Assembly (NCBI GenBank): GCA_039930945.1
Contig: JBDTSW010000006.1
Span: 1-39,234 of the forward strand
Source: JBDTSW01 sp039930945
Lineage (GTDB): Bacteria; Actinomycetota; Thermoleophilia; Solirubrobacterales; 70-9
DNA: 39,234 nucleotides
Direction: 5' to 3'
Shown: positions 1-6,899 of the stretch, piece after piece
Position numbering within the stretch: the first letter of the stretch is position 1
Layout of the letters: each line of letters starts with the position of its first letter
Made by a program: the position numbers and the translations under genes
The notes under the pieces: model-generated
Databases searched by the model: none
What the model saw: only the letters and a program-made list of their open reading frames with translations
What the model was told of the DNA's origin: nothing

Positions 1-5
1 GGGCG

Positions 6-761
6 ATGTCCGGTCACTCGAAGTGGTCATCGATCAAGCACCGCAAGGCGGCCACCGACGCCAGGCGCGGGCAGCTGTTCACCAAGCTTGCGAGGGCGAT
101 CGCGGTGGCCGCGCGCGAGGGCGGGGGAGACCCCGAGGCCAACTACACGCTGGCGGCGGCGGTCGAGAAGGCCCGCGGCTACTCGATGCCCAAGGACAAC
201 ATCCAGCGGGCGATCGACCGTGGCACCGGCGACGGCGACGGCGGCGATATCGAGCGCGTCGTCTACGAGGGCTACGGGCCCGCGGGCGTCGCCGTGCTGG
301 TCGAGGCGCTGACCGACAACCGCAACCGCACCGGCGCCGAGGTGCGCAACGCCTTCGACAAGCACGGCGGCAACCTCGGCGAGCCGGGCTCGGTCGCGTG
401 GCAGTTCGAGCGCAAGGGGTCGGTCCTGATCGACGGCTCGCGCTACACCGAGGACGACCTGATTCCGGCGATCGATGCCGGGGCCGAGGACGTGATCGCC
501 GAGGCGGGGTCGCTGAAGGTGCTGAGTCAGCCCCAGAGCCTCGCCGCCGTCCGGGCCGCGCTCGCCGAGTCGGGCGTAGCTGTCGAGTCGGCCGAGCTGA
601 CGATGGAGCCGAAGACGACGGTCGATGTCACCTCCGCGGCGGACGCCCGCGCGGTGATGCGGCTGCTGGACTCCTTCGACGACCACGACGACGTCGACTC
701 GGTGCACGCCAACTTCGACATCCCCGAGGCCCTGCTCGAACAGGCCGAGGCCACCGCCTGA
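6..761 (+). CDS. yebC: YebC/PmpR family DNA-binding / translation-associated protein
   Basis: 251 aa, the usual length of the YebC/TACO1 family. It opens with the family signature MSGHSKWSSIKHRKAATDA and continues with the FTKLARAI and NYTLAAAVEKA blocks, then the YEGYGPAGVAVLVEALTDNRNRT core at about residues 80-105. The family is described both as DNA-binding transcription regulators (PmpR) and as ribosome-associated factors that ease translation of proline stretches, so the exact role is not decided by sequence. It lies directly upstream of ruvC, a conserved neighbourhood in many bacteria. Only five bases precede the ATG in this window, so its promoter or upstream operon partner is not visible. 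No signal peptide or membrane segment. Family assignment is very secure. Confidence 0.95.
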   Translation: MSGHSKWSSIKHRKAATDARRGQLFTKLARAIAVAAREGGGDPEANYTLAAAVEKARGYSMPKDNIQRAIDRGTGDGDGGDIERVVYEGYGPAGVAVLVEALTDNRNRTGAEVRNAFDKHGGNLGEPGSVAWQFERKGSVLIDGSRYTEDDLIPAIDAGAEDVIAEAGSLKVLSQPQSLAAVRAALAESGVAVESAELTMEPKTTVDVTSAADARAVMRLLDSFDDHDDVDSVHANFDIPEALLEQAEATA

Positions 762-812
762 GCGTCCGCCGGCGCTCTCGGAAAGAGGCATCCGAGGCCG
801 GTTCCAGAATCA

Positions 813-838
813 ATACCCATGATCGTGGTCATGGGTAT
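813..838. repeat. Perfect 10-bp inverted repeat over the ruvC start codon
   Basis: ATACCCATGA (813-822) and TCATGGGTAT (829-838) are exact reverse complements around a 6-nt spacer. The ruvC ATG (819) is in the left arm and the in-frame codon for Met5 (831) is in the right arm. As RNA this is a 10-bp hairpin that would bury the start codon; as DNA it could be an operator. Confidence 0.7.
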
Positions 839-1370
839 CGATCCGGGTGTGGCGAACACCGGCTTCGGCGTGGTCCGGGTGGCCGGTGGGCGCATGAGCG
901 CCATCGACGGCGGCGTCATCGAGGCGCCGGCCGACGAATCGGCCGGCCAGCGACTGGCCCGGATCCACGGGTCGCTGACCGAGCTGATCGGCTGGCACGA
1001 GCCCGTCGCCGTCGCGATCGAGGATCTCTACTTCGGCAAGAACGTGCGCTCGGCGATGGGCGTCGGCCAGGCCCGGGGCGTGGCGATGCTGGCGGCCGCC
1101 CAGCGGCAGGTCCCCTGCTTCGACTACAACCCGCAGGCCGTGAAGATGGCCGTCTGCGGCAGCGGCGCCGCCGACAAGCAGCAGGTGCAGCACATGGTTG
1201 GAACCCTGCTCGGCCTGCCCCAGGCCCCCTTCTCGGACCATGCGTCCGACGCGCTCGCGGTGGCCATCTGCCATGCCGGCCACACGCGTCCCTCGCACGC
1301 CTTCGCGCCGATCGACCACGACGCCGTCGCGGCGCCGGGGGCCGTCAGCGGCGCCAGGGCGGCGACGTGA
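819..1370 (+). CDS. ruvC: Crossover junction endodeoxyribonuclease RuvC
   Basis: 183 aa, standard RuvC length. It resolves Holliday junctions by paired nicking after RuvAB branch migration. The first catalytic Asp is in MGIDPGVANTGFGVV, the acidic residue in VAIEDLYFGKNVRSA follows, and the C-terminal DHASDALAVAICH supplies the last acidic residues of the RNase H-like fold. Start ATG 819 gives five residues before GIDPG, as in well-known RuvC proteins; ATG 831 would leave only Met before GIDPG. No good Shine-Dalgarno sits near 819 (GAAAGAGG at 781-788 is too far). The start lies in a perfect inverted repeat (813-838). The TGA overlaps the ruvA GTG (GTGA at 1367-1370), so ruvA is translationally coupled. 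Confidence 0.95.
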   Translation: MIVVMGIDPGVANTGFGVVRVAGGRMSAIDGGVIEAPADESAGQRLARIHGSLTELIGWHEPVAVAIEDLYFGKNVRSAMGVGQARGVAMLAAAQRQVPCFDYNPQAVKMAVCGSGAADKQQVQHMVGTLLGLPQAPFSDHASDALAVAICHAGHTRPSHAFAPIDHDAVAAPGAVSGARAAT

Positions 1371-1957
1371 TCGCGTCGGTCGCCGGCGAGGTGCTGGTTC
1401 GCCGGCCCGACCACGTCGTGCTCGACGCCAACGGCGTCGGCTATCGGCTCGCCGTCTCGACCGAGACGCTGAAGGCGGTGCCGGCGAGCGGCAGACCGGC
1501 GACCCTGCACGCGCACCTCGTCGCCCGCGACGACTCGCTCCAGCTCTACGGCTTCGCCAGCGAGGAGGAGCGCGACCTCTTCCTCAGCCTCACCTCTGTC
1601 TCGGGGATCGGCCCCAAGGTGGCGATCGCGATCCTCTCCGGCGGCGCCCCGCGCGAGCTGCTGCGGGCGATTGCGGCGGGCGACGCCAAGCGCTTCCAGG
1701 CCGTGCCGGGCATCGGCAAGCGCACCGCGGAACGGGTGATCGTCGAGCTTCGCGAGAAGGTGGCCGGCCAGCTCGAGGAGTCGGTCGCGCTCGCTGCGAC
1801 CGGCGGCGACGGCCCCCGCTCGCTCGCTCGTGACGGGCTGATGCATCTCGGCTACACGCTCACCGAGGCCGACAAGCTGCTCGACGGGGTAGGCGGAGAG
1901 TCGGCCGAGATCCTGATCAGCTCGGCGCTGCGCAAGGCGGGACAGGGTGCGAGATGA
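1367..1957 (+). CDS. ruvA: Holliday junction branch migration protein RuvA
   Basis: 196 aa from GTG 1367, which overlaps the ruvC stop as GTGA. RuvA binds four-way junctions as a tetramer and loads the RuvB motor. The N-terminal OB domain starts VIASVAGEVLVRRPDHVVLD. Two helix-hairpin-helix motifs follow, LTSVSGIGPKVAIAIL and FQAVPGIGKRTAERVI, with the LQLYGFASEEERDLF linker before them. The small C-terminal domain III (DGLMHLGYTLTEADKLL) contacts RuvB. The frame is open much further upstream, but that is a shadow of ruvC; GTG 1367 is the only start giving a normal N-terminus. The stop overlaps the ATG of a small bridging ORF (1954-2019) that leads to ruvB. Confidence 0.95.
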   Translation: MIASVAGEVLVRRPDHVVLDANGVGYRLAVSTETLKAVPASGRPATLHAHLVARDDSLQLYGFASEEERDLFLSLTSVSGIGPKVAIAILSGGAPRELLRAIAAGDAKRFQAVPGIGKRTAERVIVELREKVAGQLEESVALAATGGDGPRSLARDGLMHLGYTLTEADKLLDGVGGESAEILISSALRKAGQGAR

Positions 1958-2019
1958 GGCGCTTTGGCACCGAAACCAGCAGGTCAGGCGGCGAGGCCGC
2001 CGCAGCTGGCTGTGGATGA
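1954..2019 (+). CDS. Bridging mini-ORF between ruvA and ruvB (21 codons)
   Basis: ATG 1954 overlaps the ruvA stop (ATGA) and the frame runs 21 codons (starting MRRFGTETSRSGGE) to TGA 2017-2019, one base before the ruvB ATG at 2021. No family is recognised and the peptide is probably not functional as such. Its geometry suggests it carries ribosomes from the ruvA stop to the ruvB start, which has no clear Shine-Dalgarno. Short open stretches are common at this GC content, so this is an inference from position, strengthened by similar bridges elsewhere in the window. Confidence 0.4.
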   Translation: MRRFGTETSRSGGEAAAAGCG

Positions 2020-2020
2020 C

Positions 2021-3106
2021 ATGACCATCGCCCGCGACCCCAACTTCGACCCCGACGCCGGCCCAACGCCGCCGCCCGCGGCCGAGCCCGACCCCGCCTC
2101 GATGGCGGAGATCCGCGTCGACGGCCCCGACGACGAGCTCGACCGCTCGCTGCGCCCGCGGACGCTGGGCGACTTCGTCAACCAACTGCAGGTGACCGGC
2201 CAGCTCGAGGTCTTCATCGAGGCTGCCAAGCGCCGGGGCGAGGCTCTCGACCACGTCCTGTTGGCCGGGCCGCCCGGCCTGGGCAAGACGTCGCTCGCCC
2301 ACATCGTCGCCTCCGAGCTGGGGGTGCCGCTGGTGCACACGGCGGGCCCAGCGCTGGAGCGGAAGGCCGACATCGCCGCCTTCCTCACCTCGCTCGAGCC
2401 CGGGTCGGTCTTCTTCATCGACGAGATCCACCGCCTCAACCGGGCGATCGAGGAGACGCTGTACCCGGCGATGGAGGACCAGCGCCTGCCGGTGGTGCTT
2501 GGCCAGGGCGCCGGCGCCCGCACGGTGATGCTCGACCTTCCCCAGTTCACCCTGATCGGTGCGACCACCCGCTCGGGGCTGCTGACGACGCCGCTGCGCG
2601 ACCGCTTCGGCGTCTCGCACCGCCTCGAGCACTACGAGCCCAAGGACCTCGCCCTGATCGTGCGCCGCTCCGCGGAGATTCTCGAGATCGAGATCGAACC
2701 CGGCGGCGAGACCGCGATCGCCGGGCGCTCGCGCGGCACGCCGCGGGTGGCGAACCGGTTGTTGAAGCGCGTTCGCGACTTCGCCGAGGTCCGGGGCCGA
2801 GGCGTGATCACCGAGGAGATCGCCGGCTTGGCGCTGAGCCTGCTCGAGGTCGACGAGGCGGGGCTCGACCGCCATGACCGGGCGATCCTGGGGACGATTG
2901 CGGTCAAGTTCTCCGGCGGGCCGGTCGGGCTCTCGACGCTCGCCGCCGCGGTCGATGAGGAGCAGGACACGATCGAGGACGTCTATGAGCCCTACCTGCT
3001 CCAGCAGGGCCTGATCAAGCGGACGCCACGCGGCCGGGTGATCACGCCCCGGGGCGCCGAGCACCTGGGAGTGGCGCTGCCCGAGGCAGCAGCGAGCCTG
3101 TTCTGA
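2021..3106 (+). CDS. ruvB: Holliday junction branch migration DNA helicase RuvB
   Basis: 361 aa from ATG 2021. RuvB is the hexameric AAA+ motor that pumps DNA through the RuvA-bound junction. Visible are the N-terminal LDRSLRPRTLGDFVNQ block, Walker A GPPGLGKTS, Walker B VFFIDEIHRLNR, the sensor region LIGATTRSGLLTTPLRDRFG, the RGTPRVANRLLKRVRDF lid and the winged-helix C-terminus (IEDVYEPYLLQQGLIKRTPRGR). A proline- and Asp-rich stretch of about 30 residues precedes the conserved core. Alternative starts are TTG 1964 (380 aa) and GTG 2012. ATG 2021 is preferred because the mini-ORF 1954-2019 ends one base before it. Last gene of the ruvCAB set. Confidence 0.95.
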   Translation: MTIARDPNFDPDAGPTPPPAAEPDPASMAEIRVDGPDDELDRSLRPRTLGDFVNQLQVTGQLEVFIEAAKRRGEALDHVLLAGPPGLGKTSLAHIVASELGVPLVHTAGPALERKADIAAFLTSLEPGSVFFIDEIHRLNRAIEETLYPAMEDQRLPVVLGQGAGARTVMLDLPQFTLIGATTRSGLLTTPLRDRFGVSHRLEHYEPKDLALIVRRSAEILEIEIEPGGETAIAGRSRGTPRVANRLLKRVRDFAEVRGRGVITEEIAGLALSLLEVDEAGLDRHDRAILGTIAVKFSGGPVGLSTLAAAVDEEQDTIEDVYEPYLLQQGLIKRTPRGRVITPRGAEHLGVALPEAAASLF

Positions 3107-3153
3107 GCCATCGCTCGGCGTCGAGGGCCGCCGAGCCTATGCCGCGCCCTCGC

Positions 3154-3159
3154 TACGCT
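3154..3159 (+). promoter_or_regulatory. -10 box TACGCT for a leaderless transcript
   Basis: TACGCT ends 6 nt before GTG 3166, so transcription would begin at or next to the start codon. No Shine-Dalgarno is present. The same TANNNT-N6-start spacing recurs at 6888, 21981 and 36063. Confidence 0.5.
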
Positions 3160-3165
3160 TTGCGC

Positions 3166-3651
3166 GTGGCCTTCTTCATCTGCCCCAACTGCGGCAACCG
3201 CGAGCTTGCGGGCGAGCGCACCGCGGGCCTCGCCGCCCGCCCCCGGGGTTGCTCGAAGTGCGGTTTCGGCTTTCTCTTCGAGTTGCTCGACGACTACTAC
3301 CCCGCGCCCGGAGCCGCCTTCTTCACCTGCGACGGCAGCGGCCGCCTGATCGACGTCGGCAAGGGTGGGTACGAGTTCACCGGGCTCACCGACGAGCAGG
3401 TGATCGGCCGCCCGGTGCAGGAGGTACTGGGATTGCGCTGGCTCGATCCCGGCGCCGGCGACAAGGCGGCCGACACCGATGGCGACGGCAACACCGACCC
3501 GATCGAGACCACGCTCGAGTGGGGCGTGCGCTCGCTCGGCAAGCGGGTCGCCGTCCGAGCCGAGGGCGACCGGCCCGCCGAGGCCGTCGCCGACCTCTTT
3601 CCCGCCTACGACGACGACGGCGGGCTGCTGCTCGTCCTCACGCCTGAGTGA
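3166..3651 (+). CDS. Zinc-ribbon and PAS domain protein with an EF-hand-like loop
   Basis: 161 aa from GTG 3166 (ATG 3139 would add nine residues). The start is chosen because a TACGCT -10 box lies 6 nt upstream and because the protein then begins (V)AFFICPNCGNRE. A four-Cys zinc ribbon (CPNC and CSKC, about residues 5-34) is followed by a PAS-like domain from about residue 50 (FFTCDGSGRLIDVGKGG, FTGLTDEQVIGRPVQEVL). Inside the PAS region DTDGDGNTDPIE (residues 103-114) fits the 12-residue calcium-binding EF-hand/dockerin loop at positions 1, 3, 5, 9 and 12. No output domain, signal peptide or membrane segment. Probably a small cytoplasmic sensor; ligand and partner unknown. It sits alone between ruvB and secDF. 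Confidence 0.6.
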   Translation: MAFFICPNCGNRELAGERTAGLAARPRGCSKCGFGFLFELLDDYYPAPGAAFFTCDGSGRLIDVGKGGYEFTGLTDEQVIGRPVQEVLGLRWLDPGAGDKAADTDGDGNTDPIETTLEWGVRSLGKRVAVRAEGDRPAEAVADLFPAYDDDGGLLLVLTPE

Positions 3652-3664
3652 CGCCCCGGCCAAG

Positions 3665-3670
3665 TAGGCT
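3665..3670 (+). promoter_or_regulatory. -10 box TAGGCT upstream of the secDF leader ORF
   Basis: TAGGCT ends 7 nt before GTG 3678, the first codon of a 13-codon ORF that ends on the secDF start. No convincing -35 box is visible at the usual distance. Confidence 0.45.
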
Positions 3671-3677
3671 GGCGCCG

Positions 3678-3719
3678 GTGCGCCCGGGCTCGGCCACGGG
3701 CGACGATCCTGCACGCTGA
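3678..3719 (+). CDS. Leaderless 13-codon upstream ORF coupled to secDF
   Basis: GTG 3678 opens VRPGSATGDDPAR and stops at TGA 3717-3719, sharing its last base with the secDF ATG (TGATG). A TAGGCT -10 box lies 7 nt before the GTG, so the mRNA would start at this codon. secDF has no Shine-Dalgarno of its own, so ribosomes may reach it only by translating this leader. The peptide matches nothing I recognise. The call rests on geometry alone. Confidence 0.4.
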   Translation: MRPGSATGDDPAR

Positions 3720-6583
3720 TGGGAAGCCGGCGCCGAAATCTCCTGATCCTGTTGTTCGTGGTCGCCCTGACCGCGGCGTCGCTGTACGCGATCACCGCCA
3801 AGAAGACGGTCCTCGGCCTCGACCTTCGCGGCGGCACCGAGCTCGTCTACCAGGCGAGCCCGACCCCACAGAACCCGACGATCGAGCCCGCCGACGTCGA
3901 CCGCGCGATCGAGATCATCCGCGAGCGCACCGACTCGCTGGGCGTCTCCGAGCCCGAGATCGCCCGCGTCGGCGCGGACCAGATCGAGGTCGGCCTGCCC
4001 GACGTTCAGAACGCCGAGCGGGCGATCGAGCAGGTGGGGACCACGGCGCAGCTCTACCTCTACGACTTCGAGGACAACGTGATCCCGCCCGATCCGGAGG
4101 TCCAGAACGCGACGGAGCGCTCGTTCAGCCGCCTCTACGACGCGGTCAGGTTCGCCGCCAGGCAGAAGCCGCCACAGGACTGCGGCGAGTGCACGACCAG
4201 CGGCGACAGCTACTACCTGTTCGACTCCGGCTCGCTGGAGCTGCTCGCCGGCCCGTCGGACAAGAAGCAGGACCTGTTCGTCGACTCCAACGACAAGCAG
4301 CCCGAGGGGTCCGAGGTGCTGACGGTGCCCCAGGGGATCATCGTCGTGCAAAAGGAGACGCCCGGCGACGACCCCACCACCGACGTCGACGAGAGGGAGA
4401 ACGCACTCCCCGAGTACTTCGTCCTTCGCGACCACCCCGAGCTCTCAGGCGATCAGATCTCGGACCCGGAGCAGTCCTCGGATCCCAACTCGAATCAGCC
4501 CAACGTCACCTTCGACTTCACCGACGAGGGCCAGCAGGCCTTCCAGGAGGTCACCAGGCGGATCGCCGAGCGCGGGGCGGCGAAGGCGGCGCCGACGACC
4601 TGCTCGCAGCCGCAGGGCGGCGACGCGTTCTCGGATCACTTCGCGATCGTTCTCGACACCGAGATCGTCTCCCGGCCGATCATCAACTTCTGCGAGAACC
4701 CCGGCGGCATCGACGGCCGCACCGGGGCCCAGATCGCCGGTAGCTTCACCCTGACCGAGGCCCAGGACCTCGCCAAGTTCCTGCAGATCGGCGCCCTGCC
4801 GGTGGACCTGACGCTGATCAGCCAGAGCACCGTCTCGGCGACCCTCGGCTCGGAGGCGCTCGACCAGGGCCTCAAGGCCGGGCTGCTCGGGCTTGCCCTG
4901 GTCCTGCTGTTCCTGATCGCCTACTACCGCGTCCTCGGCCTCGTCGCCGGCCTCGGACTGCTGGTCTACGCGATCTTCTTCTTCGCCCTGATGAAGATGA
5001 TCCCGGTGACGCTGACGCTCCCCGGCATCGCCGGCCTGGTGCTGACGATCGGGGTCGCGGCCGACGCCAACGTCGTCATCTACGAGCGAATCAAGGAGGA
5101 GGCTCGCGGCGGCAAGTCGCTCGCCTCGGCGATAGCCACCGGTTACCGCAAGGGCATCGCGACGATCATCGACGCCAACGTGATCATCCTGATCACGGCG
5201 TTCATCCTGTTCGTGCTGGCGAGCGCCGGGGTGAAGGGATTCGCCTTCACCCTGGGCATCGGCACGATCGTCTCGCTGTTCACCGCGGTCCTGTTCACGC
5301 AGGCGATCCTCGGTGTCTTCGGGCGGGCGCGGTTCATGCGCTCGCCGGCCGCGCTGGGCGCGGGCGAGGAGCGGGTCCGGTGGAGCTTCAATTTCGTCGG
5401 CGCGAGCCGCTGGTTCTTCTCGATCTCGGGCCTGATCCTGAGCATCGGCGCGATCGCCTTCGCGACCAAGCAACTCAACCTGGGGATCGACTTCGAGTCG
5501 GGCACGCGGATCACCGCCAGCCTCTCCGAGCCGGCCAGCGGCGAGGAGGTCCGCAACCTGCTGGTCTCCGAGGGGATCGGGGGCGCGGGCGCGGCGGAGG
5601 TCCAGGAGACCGAGGCCGCCGAGGGCTCGGACTTCGGCGACAACGTCGTCCAGATCCAGGCCAAGATCCCGCCCGAGGAGATCGGGCTGGTGCAGGACGC
5701 CCTCGACAAGCAGTTCGGCCTCGCGGCCACAGGCCAGGGCTTCGACTCGCAGAGCATCGGGCCGACCTTCGGCGCCCAGATCGCCCGCAGCGCGATCATC
5801 GCGATCATCTTCTCGCTGCTGGTGATCTCGGCCTACGTCGCGATCCGCTTCGAGGGCAAGTACGCGGTGCCGGTGCTGATCGCGCTGGTGCACGACATCC
5901 TCATCACCGGCGGCATCTACGCCCTGGTGGGACAGGAGGTGTCGAGCGCCACCGTGGCGGCCTTCCTGACCATCCTCGGCTACTCGATGTACGACACGGT
6001 GATCATCCTCGACCGGATCCGCGAGAACGTGCCGCGGATGCCGCGCGCGGCCTTCTCGCAGATCGTCAACCGGTCGATGAACGAGGTGCTGACCCGGTCG
6101 CTGATCACCGGCCTCGCCACCGTGTTCCTGATCGGCATGCTGCTGGTCTTCGGCGGCGAGACGCTGCGTGACTTCGCCTTCGCGATGATGGTCGGCGTCG
6201 CCTCCGGTACCTACTCGTCGCTGTTCATCGCCGCCCCCGTGCTCACCGAGTGGAAGGAGCGCGAGCCGACCTACCGCAGCCGCCGCGCCCGGATCAAGGA
6301 GGCGATGGGCTTCGTGCCCGTCTTCCCCGAGGACAACGTCGTCGCGCGCATCGACGAGGTCGAACGCCACATCCCCGGCCCGGAGGCCGGCGCTGGGGTC
6401 GGCGACGGGGCTCCGGGGCCCGCCCGCCCGGCGGTAGAGCCGCCGCCCGCTGAGGAGACCGTCGCGACCGCGACCGACCCGGTCGAGCGGGCTGCGCCGG
6501 TCGCCCCCGAGAAGCGCGAGCAGAAGCCCAAGTCGCGACGCAGCCGCCAAAAGCGCCGTCGAAAGCACGGGAGGAATCGCTGA
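3719..6583 (+). CDS. secDF: Fused protein translocase subunits SecD-SecF
   Basis: 954 aa joining SecD and SecF, which are separate proteins in most actinobacteria. The pair uses the proton motive force to pull secreted proteins out of SecYEG. The SecD half has an N-terminal membrane helix (about residues 7-25), the GLDLRGGTELVYQ motif, a long periplasmic P1 region and a membrane bundle from about residue 380. The SecF half begins near residue 561 (RWFFSISGLILSIG), has the GIDFESGT motif at about 590, further membrane helices from about 691, and the TVIILDRIREN region. The C-terminus from about residue 850 is an acidic/proline-rich linker ending in a very basic tail. No Shine-Dalgarno precedes ATG 3719; the 13-codon leader ORF ends on it. 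The stop overlaps the next ATG (TGATG). Confidence 0.93.
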   Translation: MGSRRRNLLILLFVVALTAASLYAITAKKTVLGLDLRGGTELVYQASPTPQNPTIEPADVDRAIEIIRERTDSLGVSEPEIARVGADQIEVGLPDVQNAERAIEQVGTTAQLYLYDFEDNVIPPDPEVQNATERSFSRLYDAVRFAARQKPPQDCGECTTSGDSYYLFDSGSLELLAGPSDKKQDLFVDSNDKQPEGSEVLTVPQGIIVVQKETPGDDPTTDVDERENALPEYFVLRDHPELSGDQISDPEQSSDPNSNQPNVTFDFTDEGQQAFQEVTRRIAERGAAKAAPTTCSQPQGGDAFSDHFAIVLDTEIVSRPIINFCENPGGIDGRTGAQIAGSFTLTEAQDLAKFLQIGALPVDLTLISQSTVSATLGSEALDQGLKAGLLGLALVLLFLIAYYRVLGLVAGLGLLVYAIFFFALMKMIPVTLTLPGIAGLVLTIGVAADANVVIYERIKEEARGGKSLASAIATGYRKGIATIIDANVIILITAFILFVLASAGVKGFAFTLGIGTIVSLFTAVLFTQAILGVFGRARFMRSPAALGAGEERVRWSFNFVGASRWFFSISGLILSIGAIAFATKQLNLGIDFESGTRITASLSEPASGEEVRNLLVSEGIGGAGAAEVQETEAAEGSDFGDNVVQIQAKIPPEEIGLVQDALDKQFGLAATGQGFDSQSIGPTFGAQIARSAIIAIIFSLLVISAYVAIRFEGKYAVPVLIALVHDILITGGIYALVGQEVSSATVAAFLTILGYSMYDTVIILDRIRENVPRMPRAAFSQIVNRSMNEVLTRSLITGLATVFLIGMLLVFGGETLRDFAFAMMVGVASGTYSSLFIAAPVLTEWKEREPTYRSRRARIKEAMGFVPVFPEDNVVARIDEVERHIPGPEAGAGVGDGAPGPARPAVEPPPAEETVATATDPVERAAPVAPEKREQKPKSRRSRQKRRRKHGRNR

Positions 6584-6861
6584 TGGCCGCTCTCGTCTGG
6601 TTTACGACAGGTGTGGCGCTGTGGCACTTCACCGTCTTCATCCCGGACCGGTTCTGGGCCGGGATCGTCGGCGCCTTCCTCGGGGCGTCCGCCGGCGCGA
6701 TGGTCTCCGGCGCGGTCGCCCAGATCGTCATCGGCAGAGGCATCGGCGAGACCGACATCGTCACCCTGATCGCCGCCATCCCGGGCGCCCTGATCGGGCT
6801 CGGGGTGATCGACGCGCTCGGCCTGCGCGCCGAGGCCGACGAGCGCGAGCCCGCCACCTAG
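6583..6861 (+). CDS. Small integral membrane protein, function unknown
   Basis: 92 aa, starting at ATG 6583 that shares its A with the secDF stop (TGATG); GGGAGG about 10 nt upstream can serve as ribosome binding site. About three hydrophobic segments are visible: AALVWFTTGVALWHFTVFI, a Gly/Ala-rich one (FWAGIVGAFLGASAGAMVSG) and IVTLIAAIPGALIGLGVIDAL. The Gly-rich pattern recalls small GlsB/YeaQ/YmgE-like membrane proteins, but I cannot assign it. Tight coupling to secDF suggests a role at the membrane or simple co-transcription. Confidence 0.65.
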   Translation: MAALVWFTTGVALWHFTVFIPDRFWAGIVGAFLGASAGAMVSGAVAQIVIGRGIGETDIVTLIAAIPGALIGLGVIDALGLRAEADEREPAT

Positions 6862-6887
6862 GGGGCGATTCCGTCGGGCCCCGGCCC

Positions 6888-6893
6888 TAGGTT
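6888..6893 (+). promoter_or_regulatory. -10 box TAGGTT for leaderless recJ
   Basis: TAGGTT ends exactly 6 nt before the recJ GTG at 6900. The 38-nt gap after the membrane protein contains no Shine-Dalgarno, so a leaderless mRNA is likely. Confidence 0.5.
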
Positions 6894-6899
6894 CAGACG

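Noticed and set aside
23..1366. Long plus-strand frame upstream of and in frame with ruvA
   Set aside because: It overlaps yebC and ruvC in another frame and is Arg-rich without motifs. RuvA homology begins only at GTG 1367.
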